Shown here: positions 22,955 to 34,192 of the stretch, piece after piece
Numbering within the stretch: position 1 is the stretch's first letter
Layout: every line of letters starts with the position of its first letter
NCBI GenBank assembly: GCA_011947345.1
Contig: JAAVTG010000620.1
Span: 1 to 64,000, forward strand
DNA from: Phytophthora quininea
Taxonomy: Eukaryota > Oomycota > Peronosporomycetes > Peronosporales > Peronosporaceae
Direction of reading: 5' to 3'
Length of the DNA stretch: 64,000 bases
The notes under the pieces: model-generated
The model's database searches: none
Told to the model about the DNA's origin: nothing
Seen by the model: the letters and a program-made list of their open reading frames with translations, nothing else
Translations under genes and position numbers: made by a program

Positions 22955-25015
22955 ATGTCGACTCCTACGCCGTCCTCCAACTCGCCGTCGGGCCCGGATG
23001 AGCCATCCTCGCCGAGCTCCGCGGCCCCAGTCAGCACCGCGCCGTCACCAGCGACTTTTGCCTCGTCTGACGCGGTCCGTCCCTCTAGAAGTGGCGTGCC
23101 ACTCGCAGCGTCAGCACCACCGACGACCACCGAAGTGGGCAACGATGTCATCATCGTGGATGATGACGGCGCTGATGATAACCGGCGGCCGCCTCCAGCG
23201 GAGCAGCGACACCAGAGCGATCAAGCGCCCGCATCCGTGACAAGAGGGCTGCTCGCACAGCACGGGCAGCAGCCCGCAAGCCAAAGCGCGTGGGGCCCGA
23301 CGCCAGCCGAGCGGAGACAGGCGAGGTACGCTCGCAAAGAGACGCGCGACGTCGACACTGCCACTGTCGGACGCCGCCGTGGAGAATCAGCCTCAAGCCG
23401 TCATTCCTCCTGCCCACCGTGGTGCTGTCAGCTCTCAACCGCGCCGCTCTGGCGTCGATGCGCCGCCGCGCGCCAGCGAGAGCCTTAGTGCGCCACCACC
23501 TAGCCGATTGGCGTCCCCCGCAACGCGAGGAAGCGCCTGCATCGCTCCAGGTCCCTACGACTCAGTCGGCCCAATGCACCGTCGGGTCGCCGGACGCTCT
23601 CGCCGCTTCTGCTCCTCGGCGGCGGCCGCGCTGGCCTCGATCGAGCCGCCAGCGTCCGGTGAGGCAGCACAACTCAGCGTCGGCGTGCGCTCGACCGCAG
23701 ATCAACATCCAGCAGCTTTCGACCTTCGCGCGTTCGAGCGGTCCTTCCCATCCAGCGCTCCGCCTACTGCATCCCCGGATCAACTAGCGTCGCTGTCCAC
23801 CAAGATTGACAGGTTGTTCGCAATGTTCGCTGACCTGCGGCGCGACGTGCACAGCGACCAACCTGCCGTTACCCAGCACAGGATCAATTCGCCGCAAGTG
23901 GAGGCATTGGTAGCCGTCGCACCAGAGGGCGTCGCTCTGCAGCCATCGTGTTCCTCCTGGACGCTGCCCCCGCTGGGTAATCCTACGGACCTTCCGCCTG
24001 CCGCCATCTCTGAGCTACGCTGTGATAGCTTTCAAGCGCCGCGCACTCGTGTGAGAGGCGAGTACTATCCTCCACTAGCCCATCAGCTCGCCGCACATTG
24101 TCTCTTCAAGGACCTCACCACCGTCGAAGGTACGTGGCTGTCACCGATGTCGTTTGTGTTACACGTACGGGAGCTCGACTGCGTACGTTTTGAGGCTTCT
24201 CCGGCGGTCCTCATGGCGCTTTATAGCGGGCGATTGGGTTCACGCGGATTGACGATTCTGCACTTCCGCCCCCAGTCGGAGCTGGAGCATCTCCGACGGG
24301 GTCATCGAACGCCAATTTTTCAGCGGACTTCGGGGCCGCCGCTACACTGCCGGAGTCTACTGGCCAATGCGCCTGCTACGCCGATCTGCTGGCCGGTGTC
24401 AGCGGCTTGATTTCATTTGGCGACGCGTTGTGGTACGACCACGTCCGCCGGTTGCTCTCGCGTCTCAAACGCTTCGTCGCTGCGAATGTCGGGCGCGATA
24501 CCGACACGCCGGATCGCGTTCAGCTTACGTTGATGTACGTCAACCAGTTCCTCGGACGCGCGCTGGCCCACCTCATGACGGACTCTCCGTATTGGTGGCG
24601 CAATTTCTGCGACGCGGTCCGTGCGATCGACTATCACAGTGCAGATTGGCAGGCGGCGCTCAATGGGCTCGCCCTGCGCCTCGCCAGAGAGCGGCCGACG
24701 GAGGCCTGCAACAACTTCGGGACCCCGTCGTCCCAGCAGCGCCTACCGCCGCCTCAGCCACGCCACCAGCCATCTCCGAGGGTGCCGATCATGTCCGAGC
24801 ACATTCGGCGGCAGATCCCGCACGACCGTGACGGCCGTGAGCCGTGCCTCAAGTTCCTAGCAGGCGGAATGTGCTACGGCGGCACCGCTGAACGCTGCGC
24901 GCACCACAGCCGCATCCATCGCTGGCCCGACCGCTTTTCCCGCGCCGTCCAAGAGTTCATCGACCGGAATTACGCGGGAGATCGCCGCCAGCCTGGCCGT
25001 CGCGACCGGGCTTGA
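22955..25015 (+). pseudogene. DIRS-like element gag/ORF1, frame-broken
   Basis: The start ATG 22955 opens a Ser/Pro/Ala-rich disordered region, typical of an ORF1. It switches frame near 23380 and 24400. The C-terminal piece (24407-25015) ends in a Cys/His cluster (CLKFLAGGMCYGG...CAHH, about 24845-24906) resembling a CCCH or atypical zinc knuckle. Function as a nucleocapsid-like RNA-binding protein is inferred from position. Confidence 0.55.
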
Positions 25016-25299
25016 GGAGGCCGAGGAGTTGCCCGTTCGTCGGTTTGCCAACAGCACCATTGTAAATACATTGCACCTTGGTCCTGCAAACGAACATGCA
25101 TTCATCAGCGGCGCGCATACGCGCAACCGGGCGCCCCACGGCCCCACATCCGCACCGGTGCCGCCCCATGGCGCTCCTCCTGCCTGCGCGCCCAAGTTGC
25201 CCCATTGCGCCTCACCCGCCTCTGTGTTCGGGTCGCCGCAATGCGCTCTACCTACAACTATTCCCGAGTAGCCCCATGGCACTCCTGCGCCGCTCCCTA

Positions 25300-27447
25300 T
25301 CGTGTCGCCGCAAGGCGACACTGCGTCCGCCGCGTCACTTGCGGCGGGACAGCGTATTCAGTGCGGCTGTCGACACACTAGCACTACCACGCTGAGACGT
25401 GCGCCGCCGAGTGCCCGTGCCACTCACACACTCGCGGCGAATGCGGCGGCTCGCGTCGCGCTGTGGGAACATATCAGACTCGATCGGATTGACCGTGCAT
25501 TGCGGCACGTGGGGCTCTCCCTGCCAGCTCCAACGCCGTTGGTAGTACACGGATCCCCTCGCTCAACACAGCACTTCAACGGGTGCTGTCGGAATTCGTG
25601 CGTCGATCACGAATACGCCTCTCGCGCTTCGTTGAACTCATGCGCGGGCAAACCGCGGATGACTACCGCCCCAACAAACGTATGATCCCCTCCGTGCTGC
25701 GCGACGCGTGTCATGCGTATCAACACCTAGATGCCCTCATTGCCATTGCCCAGTCGGGGGTTCGTGCCCCGCACATGCGTGAGGCCCCTCCTCAGCCCTC
25801 ACACCCAGCTAGCCATAAATCTGCCGGTGACCGCTATTCGGTCTTGGTGAAGAACATCCGCACCGAGCAAGACCAGTGGCGCTGCATGGTACTAGACCTC
25901 GACGTGCTGCAGATTTGGCCAGAGGTACATGTGAGCCCCTTTGGTGTCGTTGACAAGGGTTCCGGCGACCGTCACACAACCGGTCGGGTCATCCACGACC
26001 TCTCCTTCCCTGTCGGCGCATCGGTGAACGACATCACCGATACTTCCAGCATTTGCCCGCCACTTTTTCAACTGTGTGAGGCTATTGCGTCCGTAGTCAT
26101 CCGGCAGCAGGATCAGTATCCAGAAGCGGAGATCAAGTTACAGGCGGGTGACGTCGCGTCGGCCTTTCGGAATGTATGCATTCACAGCGAAAGCGCTTAT
26201 CTCTTCGGCGGCCGACTAGAACGAGACAACGCACTAGTGATCGACACGTCAGCCGCTCTCGGGTGGTCTGGATCCCCAGCTAGTTATGGCGTTATCGGGG
26301 CGCGATCGCGCATATCCACGGTCGATCGATTAGCCCGTACCGATCTTTGGTGCCTTTCAACTATTACTGGGTCGATGACCACATCAACGTTGCGGCAGAC
26401 GTTGGCTCCAACTGCGCAGATGTCGAACACTCATTCCGCTATTAATATGCCATGACAACGGTTTTAGGCCATGGAGCAATCAACGAGGACAAGTTCACAT
26501 CGTGGAGCACCCGACAGAAAGCGCTGGGCCTCAACTTTGATACCACGGCCGCGACCGTCGCCATCCCAGCGCCCTAGATCGCACAAACCATCTTGTGCGT
26601 CCATCACGCTCTCAACATGGAGCACCTTACTCGGTCGGAGTATCGGTCACTTCTTGGTCGCCTACGCCACGTGGCTACGTGCGTCCGTCCGGCGCGTCCA
26701 TTTCTCCAGCGTTTGTGTGCTCACGAGCGGCATCTTCACCGTTGGGGCCGCATTCCATTGTCGAGGACCATGAAACAGGATTTAGCCTGGCGGTCCCACA
26801 TGCTTCGGTCTCCGATACTCAACGGTGTTCCCATTGCGTACTTTCGCTCACTCCCCGAGCCACATGTCATCATCGAGATGGACGCGTCCGATTCAGCACT
26901 GTGCGCTCTTGTCCGCAAAGACCGCTGCGCCTTGCGTTACTATTTCTCGGAGAACGAGCGAATTCTCATCCAAAACTCCAAAGCGGAAGCTTCCTTCGGA
27001 TTCGATATCAATTATCGGGAGCTGTTATCGTGCGCGTTTGCCGTCCGCACTTGGGGTCGCACGTGGTCCGCTCGCCGCCATTCCTCGGCAGTGCCGCTGC
27101 ATGTCCACTTTCGCATCGACAACACGTCGGCGGTGGCATGGCAGAACAAAATGGCGTCACGTAACCCACGGGCGCAAGTTATAATTCGGCTTCTGGGGAT
27201 CTGGGAAGTGGAGCTTGGCCTTCGTTTCTCGTCGTCTCACGTCGCAGGCGTTGACACCCGTATCGCTGACTCGGGCTCCCGTTCTAACCAAACTGCGGCC
27301 TCTGCAACCGTGTTCGACAAACTAACGCATGGCTGGTCGCGGGTTACTCCATCCATCGACACCCGGGGACTGGAATCGATGTGGCGTTCCATCTCAGAGC
27401 GAACTCTGTCGCGTCATCGACGCACACCAAGTACCTCAACGCACTGA
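25300..27447 (+). pseudogene. DIRS-like element reverse transcriptase and RNase H
   Basis: The RT fingers and palm read HTTGRVIHDLSFPVGASVND (about 25974-26030) and LQAGDVASAFRNV (about 26135-26173). The catalytic WVDDH box is encoded at about 26363-26380 in a different frame from the preceding part, so there is a break near 26340. A connection region (LTRSEYRSLLGRLRHV) follows from about 26624. RNase H-like motifs are IIEMDASDSAL (about 26870) and FRIDNTSAVAWQN (about 27112-27150). The RNase H end overlaps the recombinase ORF start. The beginning near 25300 is approximate. Confidence 0.7.
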
Positions 27448-28153
27448 AAGCCTGGTATGCCTGGGCTACCCGACACGGAATCCAACCCGCACTGCTCGGC
27501 CTCTCGCTAGCATGCAAGTTACAGGCCATCATTGACTTCGTTGTCCACGGGTTTCGCTTCGGCTATGGATCTGGTCACTCAATTCGAGGTTCGAGCATCG
27601 CCGCAGTGCTCCATGGTGTTTCGCATTTCTTCCGAGCGGCTCTCCTCGATTTCCCATGTGGCCATCCACAAATTCGCATGCTCCTCAAAGGCATCAACCG
27701 CCTCGACAGGTCGGTTCAGCACAATGCTCTTGCCTCCCTCCAGTTGCTCGAACACTGTTACAGCACTCTCAACATGGCGCTACCTTCGGACCAAGCTCTC
27801 TGGGGGGTTGTGTCTGTCATTCTTCTTCCTGCTGCGGCGGTCGGAAATCGCCTGCACCGGGTACTAGTTCTCATGGTTTGCACTCAAGGCAGCGGATGTC
27901 GTTATTCTTGACAAACAAGGAGGTCCGACAGTGCATGCGCACAACGCAGCTTCCGTTCATATTCGCCTGAGGGGCTCCAAAACAAACCAAAAGGGAACAC
28001 CGACTCTCCGAATGTTGAACCGCTCCGGTCATGGGTTCCTCTGTCCAGTATTTGGAGCCCTCTGTCTTCACAAGGCGCGCAGCTCGTTACCAGCAAACAT
28101 TCCAGCGGCCGTCTTCAGAAACGAGAATGGTCGCCCAGCAGGCATCTCAGCAG
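27381..28153 (+). pseudogene. DIRS-like tyrosine recombinase, 5' part (split by gypsy)
   Basis: The N-terminal SAM-like core (SSTHTKYLNALKAWYAWATRHG, from about 27411) and the beginning of the catalytic domain (LLRRSEI, about 27830, the first catalytic Arg box) are present, with a frame break near 27860. The gene stops at 28153, where the gypsy LTR starts, and continues in frame at 33577 once the 5.4 kb insertion and target duplication are ignored. Confidence 0.75.
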
Positions 28154-28477
28154 TGTCGCGTTTACCCGGGGCTTGATTCCAAAGAGGAAAGTTTATTAAT
28201 GAAAGAAATGCAAACAGGCAAACTGAGCCGAGCTAACCTCTCTTGTGTCTTCATCCAGGCTCAGCAGTCATGCAGTCATGGGCGTGTGCCAACGCCCATT
28301 AGGAGCCCGTGCAGTGTGCCCCTGATCCAATCCAGCGCTACGGCGTAAACCTCTCCTTCGCTGGTAGGGATGGAGGCGCGTGCCTCGCCATCCCCAGTGT
28401 CTGCATTGGCCGAGGGCTTGGACTCACCGTGTGCTGACGCGACCAAAGCTTGAAACAGTGCCGTACGCTTGTCGACA
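28154..28477 (-). repeat. Gypsy 3' LTR (for minus-strand element)
   Basis: Direct repeat of 33248-33571, 324 bp, with TG...CA ends. A purine-rich TTTGGGAGG stretch lies just before it on the coding strand (about 28480-28492), at the polypurine-tract position. Confidence 0.95.
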
Positions 28478-28661
28478 TAGCCTCCCAAAGCTTGGACGCG
28501 ACAGCCCCGTTGAGCTAGTCGACTTGGTCATGGAGCTCATCATCGGGGTCCGTGGTGGCGACGTATTCGTTGACTTTTGTCGGAACGTCTTGCAGCAGCG
28601 TAGTGAACGGTTCCCACGAATCTTCGATTGCTTGGAGGCCAACCCAGGAAACCAGCAGTTC

Positions 28662-30590
28662 TCAACGGCATAGAGCTTGGTTGTAGCGATGATCGCGAAT
28701 CGCTTCAACTCCTAGCATGATGCCCTGGCCGGAGACAAGCTCCAGCAGTTCAGCCGATTGATTGAGGTTCTCGTCGCAGTAGAACCGCAGTCTCGAAGCA
28801 TGCACGTCATACTCTCGTCCAGTGATGAGGTGCTTGATCAGGAAGGAGTGTGGTTTTGCTTCAACCACCTTGAAGGGGCCGACCCACTGGCCCAGCAGCT
28901 TGTTGGTGGGGAGTCTTTGGTCAACACGCGACCACAAGACAAAGTCACCTACATCGAAGTTCGCTGGAGTGCCCTTGTGAGCGGCCATGTCCTGCAGTCG
29001 GCGACGTTCCTTGGACTCGACCACTTCCTTGTGCATCTCTTGGAGAGACCGACGAAGGAGCTCCACTTGTTCACCCACATTATCCAGGTCGACGACCACA
29101 AAATGATCAGCATCACCACGGTGTCCGATGACCGCATCCAGTGGTGACGTAGCTGGGAGTCCTATGAACAGCTCAACGGGCGAGTGCTGTCCGAGCGTTC
29201 GAACGGGTGTGTGATTCAAATTCGCCTGTAGAACTGGGAGTAGGTAGGGCCATTTATGCACGTCCAGGTTGTACTCCAGGAGAAGCGCCCTCACCACCTG
29301 AAGGACGTCTTTGCTGAGTCGCTCGACGGTGCCATTCAGCCATGGCGAATACACTGGGGAAAATTCTTGTTGAATCTTCATTCTCGCGCACAGATGCTTG
29401 ACCGTCTCGTTGCGAAAATGACTTCCTTGGTTGGATATCAGCATTTCTGGTACTCCGTAGCGCGCGCACCAAAACGCCAGCGCTTCAGCAGCCACGAACG
29501 CGGTGGGCGTGGCACACGGGAACAACTCACAGAAGTGAGTCAGCTGGTCCCTCATGACCAGAAGATAAGACGTGTCCCCGTAGCCACTTCCCAGGTACAA
29601 AAAGTCGTAGTGGAGAGCTTCATTCCGCTTGCTCACCGTCAGTGTCGGCCCATACGGGCGAGGAATGATCCGAGGTCCCTTGATATGCTTGCAGAGCAAG
29701 CATTCGCGGACAAACTTTTCAGCTTTCTCTGCGACTCGGGCGATCCAAAAGCGTTCTTGCAGGATGGTCTGCATTGGTTCTTGTCCTCGGTGGCCATGAG
29801 ATCCAGCATGCGCGACCACGAATAAGCGTGCGAGGAGCTCCTTCGCCTTGTTAGGAATCCACGGGCGCCCGTCGACCGTGACCACTCCATCCACCTCCTC
29901 GGAAGCGACTCGTAGCTTAGCCTGCTCGCGGCCAGCATCCTGTTGAGCGTGTCGGATGTCATCAAGAGCGGGAAACTGAAACCCAGCGTCCGCTAGCGGT
30001 CTCAACTGCGAGATCTCCGTCATCGGCGGCGTGCGGCGGCTGCGGGTTTGCACCGCAGCGAGTTTGACCACTTCACGAGCGTGGCATCGAGAAACAATAT
30101 CTGCCCAGACATTGTTTTCGCCCGATATGTGCTCGATGACATAATGTAGCCCACACAGCCGCATCGCCCAGCGTTGAAGGCGGTCGCGAACGTGTTTCTT
30201 GAGCTTGTCATGGGGCGCGAATATGTAGATTAGGTTCGCGTGGTCGCAATAAAGACGGAAACCGTTCGGACGAAGCAGCAAGTACTCCAGTTCGTGGCAG
30301 GCTTTGACAATCGGATAAGCCTCCTTTTCCACGATGGTCCAGTTCAACTCGTTGTGCTTGAAGGTGCCGCCCTTGCAGATAATCAATTGGTACTGCTGTT
30401 GAGCAACTGGGACATTCGCCTTCCACTCAGAGACTTGAGTCACGATAATCGAGTATCCCGTAAGGCTGGCATCGGTGAATACCAGGAGCTCTGCATCGGG
30501 GTCCGGTGTAGCCATCAGCGCGGAGTCACGAACCAGTGCTAGCATCGACTGGTACGCAGCTTCCTCAGACGCAGACCACGCGGTGGCCAC
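28662..30590 (-). CDS. Gypsy pol: RNase H and integrase part
   Basis: RNase H is shown by LLVFTDASLTGYS (about 30460-30500) and an active-site region around VEKEAYPIVKACHELEYLL. The integrase has the HHCC zinc box (HAGSHGHRG...CLLC, about 29690-29810) and a catalytic core with LHYDFLYLG and ERLSKD. The second catalytic Asp is replaced: LISNQGSHF at about 29440 reads AAC where GAC is expected. A C-terminal segment (FDVGDFVLWSRV...LGQWVGPFKVVEAK) resembles the GPY/F or chromo-type tail. It is joined to the RT part by one base at the T-run 30642-30646. Confidence 0.92.
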   Translation of the reverse strand: MATAWSASEEAAYQSMLALVRDSALMATPDPDAELLVFTDASLTGYSIIVTQVSEWKANVPVAQQQYQLIICKGGTFKHNELNWTIVEKEAYPIVKACHELEYLLLRPNGFRLYCDHANLIYIFAPHDKLKKHVRDRLQRWAMRLCGLHYVIEHISGENNVWADIVSRCHAREVVKLAAVQTRSRRTPPMTEISQLRPLADAGFQFPALDDIRHAQQDAGREQAKLRVASEEVDGVVTVDGRPWIPNKAKELLARLFVVAHAGSHGHRGQEPMQTILQERFWIARVAEKAEKFVRECLLCKHIKGPRIIPRPYGPTLTVSKRNEALHYDFLYLGSGYGDTSYLLVMRDQLTHFCELFPCATPTAFVAAEALAFWCARYGVPEMLISNQGSHFRNETVKHLCARMKIQQEFSPVYSPWLNGTVERLSKDVLQVVRALLLEYNLDVHKWPYLLPVLQANLNHTPVRTLGQHSPVELFIGLPATSPLDAVIGHRGDADHFVVVDLDNVGEQVELLRRSLQEMHKEVVESKERRRLQDMAAHKGTPANFDVGDFVLWSRVDQRLPTNKLLGQWVGPFKVVEAKPHSFLIKHLITGREYDVHASRLRFYCDENLNQSAELLELVSGQGIMLGVEAIRDHRYNQALCR

Positions 30591-32180
30591 ATTGAGCGCG
30601 TTCCGGCTGCGGCCTCCAACGCGTTTCTTCTCGGCTACAAGTTTTTCTTGGAGGGTGCGATCGTGCGAGAATAGTCAGGCAGCGAGTCTTGTAACCAAGT
30701 AGTAGCGCACACGAAGTACTGCAAGTCGGCCACCGTAGCCGGCAGGGGAGCGTGGACAACGCTTGCACGCGGTTGGGGTCGTGTCGAATACCTGCACCAC
30801 TAATGAGACGTCCACACCAGAGCACCTCCAGAGAGAAAAGCGAGCATTTGCTCATGTTCAGCTTCAGATTGGCGGCTGCCACCAGCGAAAAAAATCTTTG
30901 AGCACACCGACAAATTCCTGCACCGTATGCGCGTACAGGATGACATCATCGACCCACACGAGTGCAGAATGAGGGATGAGCGGCGCTAGGACTCGTTGCA
31001 TCTCGCCTTGAAAGTGGAGGGCAGAGTCCATGGCCCCTTGAGGAACACGACTGGGGGTGAATACTCCATCTCCAGTGATGAAAGAGAAAACTTCACGACT
31101 TTCCTCAGCGAGGGGAGTTGCCAGAATCCGTGCGTGAAGTCCATGTTCCCGAACACCTTCTTGCCCTCCAAGGCCTCGGCGATTGTCGCTGCCGATGGCA
31201 TGGCCCCAGCAATTGGGATGGTGACGCGGTTGACTGGGCGGTAATCTATCGTGAGGCGGAACTTATCTCGTGAGCCTGGCTTGCGCACCGGCACAACCGC
31301 GCAGGCCCATCGCGAGGCGTTGTTTTTCTCCACCAGGTTGTTATCCACGAGTAATTTAACATACTCGCGAATAAACTGTGCTTGCAGCGGCGCGTATTTC
31401 CTCGGCGACGTACGATGTGGGACCGCTCCGCTTTTCAGCGTCACTTGGAGGGGCTCCACACGGGCTGGTGGGTCCGAGCTGACGGCATCACGCCAGATAT
31501 CCGGGAGCTGAGACAGCATATCACTCACGACAGCAGCATGCCCCTGAGGGAGGCCATTAGCGGCGGCGCGTTCAATCAATTGGTCCAGCGTCGTGATTGG
31601 CTCCTCCACCACCGTGTCCGTCTCCAGTCCATCGCCTACCGGAAATTCATCGTCCTCAACAGCGGGAGGCAGCGGGAGGCAGCGGGCCGGCCAGTTGTGC
31701 TAACTGGCGCTCAACGTCAATACCAAGCTCTTTCAAAGCATCCCGCCCAAGCAGCAATTCATCGCCTCCACCTGCCAGTATTAGACACGGCACAGACCGC
31801 ATAGATACTGATCCCGCGATGGTAGATAGCTCGAGGTCCAGCAACGCTTCGTGGACACACACCAGGCGGCGTCCATCAGCCATTTCTAGTTCCACATGGG
31901 GGTTGAGCGGGGTCATCTGTAGCGTAGGCTGCACAGCGACGAGCGAGTCCACGATGCCTCGTGGGACCACACTTTTATCAGCGCCGGTATCTGGCAGGTA
32001 TTTAACCTCCAGCAGTCCATTGACACGGACAGATCCAGCGGGGGCCAGGTACCGGGCAGCCTTAGATTTCGAGGTACTGGCGCGGTGCTCCTTGTCTTCA
32101 CGGAACTTCCTCAACGCTTCAGCCCGCTGCGCTTCCGTTGCTGTCGGGCAGTCGCTGAGCCAATGCGGCCCCTTGCACAC
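30565..32180 (-). CDS. Gypsy pol: zinc knuckle, protease and reverse transcriptase part
   Basis: From the N-terminus: CCHC-like knuckle (CKGPHWLSDC), aspartic protease (LPDTGADKSVVPR, about 31990), an RT-linker and RT (KFRLTIDYRPVNRV, about 31230-31265; MDFTHGFWQLP, about 31120; catalytic WVDDVILYA, about 30940). Frame breaks are at the runs 31112-31115, 30888-30894 and 30745-30748, each fixed by one base. A tandem 10 bp unit (GGGAGGCAGC, about 31664-31683) shifts the frame between protease and RT. Removing one unit and adding one base at five runs makes the whole gag-pol 4,428 bp, divisible by three, so the element probably encodes one polyprotein. Confidence 0.88.
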
Positions 32181-33094
32181 TAGACAGCCATCACGAGGGG
32201 AGCGCGAGGAGGCCGCGTGGTCGGCGCAACAGCGCCTGGAGCTCGTGGTGCTGGAGTTGCTGGGCGAGACGCTGGCTTGGAGCCCGTGGTCGGAGGCGGC
32301 TTTCGGTCTGTCTTGACCGCCTTGGTGTCAGCCTTTCCAGCATGGTCTTGCGACATGCGATGGAAGCGCTGCTGGACTTTCGCATGCTCCAGTATCAAAT
32401 CAAAGAGGGCAACATCATCTGACTTACAGTCACGCCTCTCTAACTCGATGAGTCGATCGATCTGGACCTTGAGGATAGTGGGCTGCAAGTTCTCGACCAG
32501 AATGCGGCAACGAGCCTTCATCCTGTTCTTGTAGTTGGCATCTTCCTTGTCGTCTGCACCCATCAGCCCTTGCAGACCGTTGTCCTCCACGATCCCATTG
32601 AAGCCCTCGTAGTAGCGGAAGATCCGCGCGTCACAGTCATCTATCGTCAGGTCCATCCTTAAGTTCGCGCGGAACAAGGACGAGCCGTCGGGTACAAACT
32701 CATTCCTGAGTGTACGGCAGCGTGCCTCCACGACACCCATGATGTCGGCATCAGTGACAGAGGCAACAGGCTTCTTGAGCACATACGTGGCCAGGTTCTT
32801 TAGCGTCTGGCTTCTCACTGAGCCTTTCACAGTGGCTACAACGTTCTCGTAGGTCTCGCCAGTAGTAGTGCAGCGGTGACGCATCTTCTCAACGTAGCGT
32901 TCCCACTCACGGTGCCACTCAACCAGAGCGGCATGCTCCCAGCTGGTCAGCTCAGGTGCCTTGATGACCTCGAAGATAGGTTGGGGTATCGACATCTCCA
33001 CATCTCCATCGGAGTCCACGGTGTAGCGCATCCCCGACATGTTGAAGTTATCCGAACTTAACACTTCAACCGCACTTAGGTCGTACTTGGTCAA
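32180..33094 (-). CDS. Gypsy gag
   Basis: Begins at ATG 33094 shortly after the 5' LTR. The central helical region (WEHAALVEWHREWERYVEKM...) and a Pro/Thr/Ala-rich tail precede the zinc knuckle, as in gypsy capsid proteins. It is joined to the knuckle and protease by one missing base at the G-run 32197-32200. Confidence 0.85.
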   Translation of the reverse strand: MTKYDLSAVEVLSSDNFNMSGMRYTVDSDGDVEMSIPQPIFEVIKAPELTSWEHAALVEWHREWERYVEKMRHRCTTTGETYENVVATVKGSVRSQTLKNLATYVLKKPVASVTDADIMGVVEARCRTLRNEFVPDGSSLFRANLRMDLTIDDCDARIFRYYEGFNGIVEDNGLQGLMGADDKEDANYKNRMKARCRILVENLQPTILKVQIDRLIELERRDCKSDDVALFDLILEHAKVQQRFHRMSQDHAGKADTKAVKTDRKPPPTTGSKPASRPATPAPRAPGAVAPTTRPPRAPLVMAV

Positions 33095-33247
33095 AGCGCA
33101 CTTAGTCGACGCGGGTCGTACTTAGGCGAGCTTCGACGGAACTCTTCAGTCGCAATGCGCACCGAAGGGAAGAACAGCCAGCAGTCCGGACAGTCGGCGA
33201 CGTCCAGGATCAACAAACTCACGCTTCGAAGAGCGCAAAGCTAGCTT

Positions 33248-33571
33248 TGTCGCGTTTACCCGGGGCTTGATTCCAAAGAGGAAAGTTTATTAATGAAAGA
33301 AATGCAAACAGGCAAACTGAGCTGAGCTAACCTCTCTTGTGTCTTCATCCAGGCTCAGCAGTCATGCAGTCGTGGGCGTGTGCCAACGCCCATTAGGAGC
33401 CCGTGCAGTGTGCCCCTGATCCAATCCAGCGCTACGGCGTAAACCTCTCCTTCGCTGGTAGGGATGGAGGCGCGTGCCTCGCCATCCCCAGTGTCTGCAT
33501 TGGCCGAGGGCTTGGACTCACCGTGTGCTGACGCGACCAAAGCTTGAAACAGTGCCGTACGCTTGTCGACA
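33248..33571 (-). repeat. Gypsy 5' LTR (for minus-strand element)
   Basis: Matches 28154-28477 with two transitions over 324 bp. It contains the element promoter, by position. Confidence 0.95.
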
Positions 33572-33576
33572 AGCAG

Positions 33577-33830
33577 CAGATTTAGCCGCCATCATCCGCC
33601 AGGCAGCTTCGCACCTCGGCGAAACTCCCTCCGACTACAGCGCCCACTCTCTACGAGCAGGTGGGGCTACTCATATGTACCGATCGGGCATCGACACCCT
33701 CACAATTCAGTTCCATGGTCGTTGGGCGTCGGACACCTTCAAGCAGTACACCAGACTGTGCAAGGAATCGGTCGAAGGCCTGGCGGCCAAGATCGTGTCG
33801 GGCCAGAAACACATGCATCGCCTTCAGTGA
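33577..33830 (+). pseudogene. DIRS-like tyrosine recombinase, 3' part
   Basis: Carries the C-terminal catalytic boxes: HSLRAGGATHM (about 33645-33677), HGRWAS (about 33714-33731) and the tyrosine in FKQYTRL (about 33738). It continues in frame from 28153. All C-terminal active-site residues are present, so the recombinase lost function mainly through the gypsy insertion. Confidence 0.88.
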
Positions 33831-33838
33831 GGTCACTT

Positions 33839-33898
33839 GATTCTACTCAATTCTATGGGGTTTCAACTCTTACCTCGCGAGCGAGTTGAAGTAGAATC
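33839..33898. repeat. Terminal inverted-repeat structure of the DIRS-like element
   Basis: GATTCTACTCAA (33839-33850) pairs with TTGAAGTAGAATC (33886-33898). Inside are CAACTC/GAGTTG and the palindrome CTCGCGAG. The structure starts 8 bp after the recombinase stop and probably belongs to the terminal repeat system used for circularisation. Confidence 0.55.
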
Positions 33899-33920
33899 TA
33901 CAACCCTCACTAAGGCAATA

Positions 33921-34159
33921 AGATGGCAGTGTTTTGGTCCCCACATCGACGTTATCAAGAAAGCCACGCTTCCAGGAACAATCCTCAACGCTCTTCATTC
34001 TTCGTAGCCGTGACCCGAGTCAAGACTCTAGACCAATTATTTCTAACAGAGCCTCTTGCGATGGCATACTTGCGCTACTTCACACCAGATGAAGGCGCCT
34101 TAAAAGAAACTCGTCGACTCGAAGCACTAGAAGAAAAATGCGACAGAAGAATTCATTGA
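33921..34159 (+). pseudogene. Helitron helicase, C-terminal end
   Basis: Encodes the PIF1 C-terminal motif FFVAVTRVKTLDQLFLTEPL (about 33990-34050) and ends with a TGA at 34157-34159. It completes the helicase that breaks off at 22720. A one-base shift is needed near 33990. Confidence 0.78.
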
Positions 34160-34192
34160 TGTATTATACTGCCATATACAATACTTTCAAAT

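Larger units (their letters stand above)
28154..33571 (-). mobile_element. Ty3/gypsy LTR retrotransposon, 5418 bp
   Basis: Two 324 bp LTRs (TG...CA ends) enclose gag, protease, RT, RNase H and integrase in that order on the minus strand, which is gypsy order. The flanks carry a perfect AGCAG target duplication (28149-28153 and 33572-33576). The LTRs differ at two transitions (CCGAG/CTGAG and TCATGG/TCGTGG), indicating a recent insertion. It sits in the recombinase gene of the DIRS-like element. I could not match a tRNA primer site downstream of the 5' LTR (33247 downward). Confidence 0.96.
22721..33912 (+). mobile_element. DIRS-like (tyrosine recombinase) retrotransposon, interrupted by a gypsy element
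   Basis: The order is gag-like ORF, reverse transcriptase, RNase H and tyrosine recombinase, with no integrase and no LTRs, which is DIRS-type architecture. Ends are inferred from where the Helitron helicase stops (after CACTA at 22716-22720) and resumes (after CACTA at 33908-33912). Without the gypsy insertion and its target duplication it is about 5.8 kb, normal for the group. It is GC-richer than the surrounding Helitron. Several frame breaks are present. The exact ends are uncertain by tens of bases. Confidence 0.75.
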
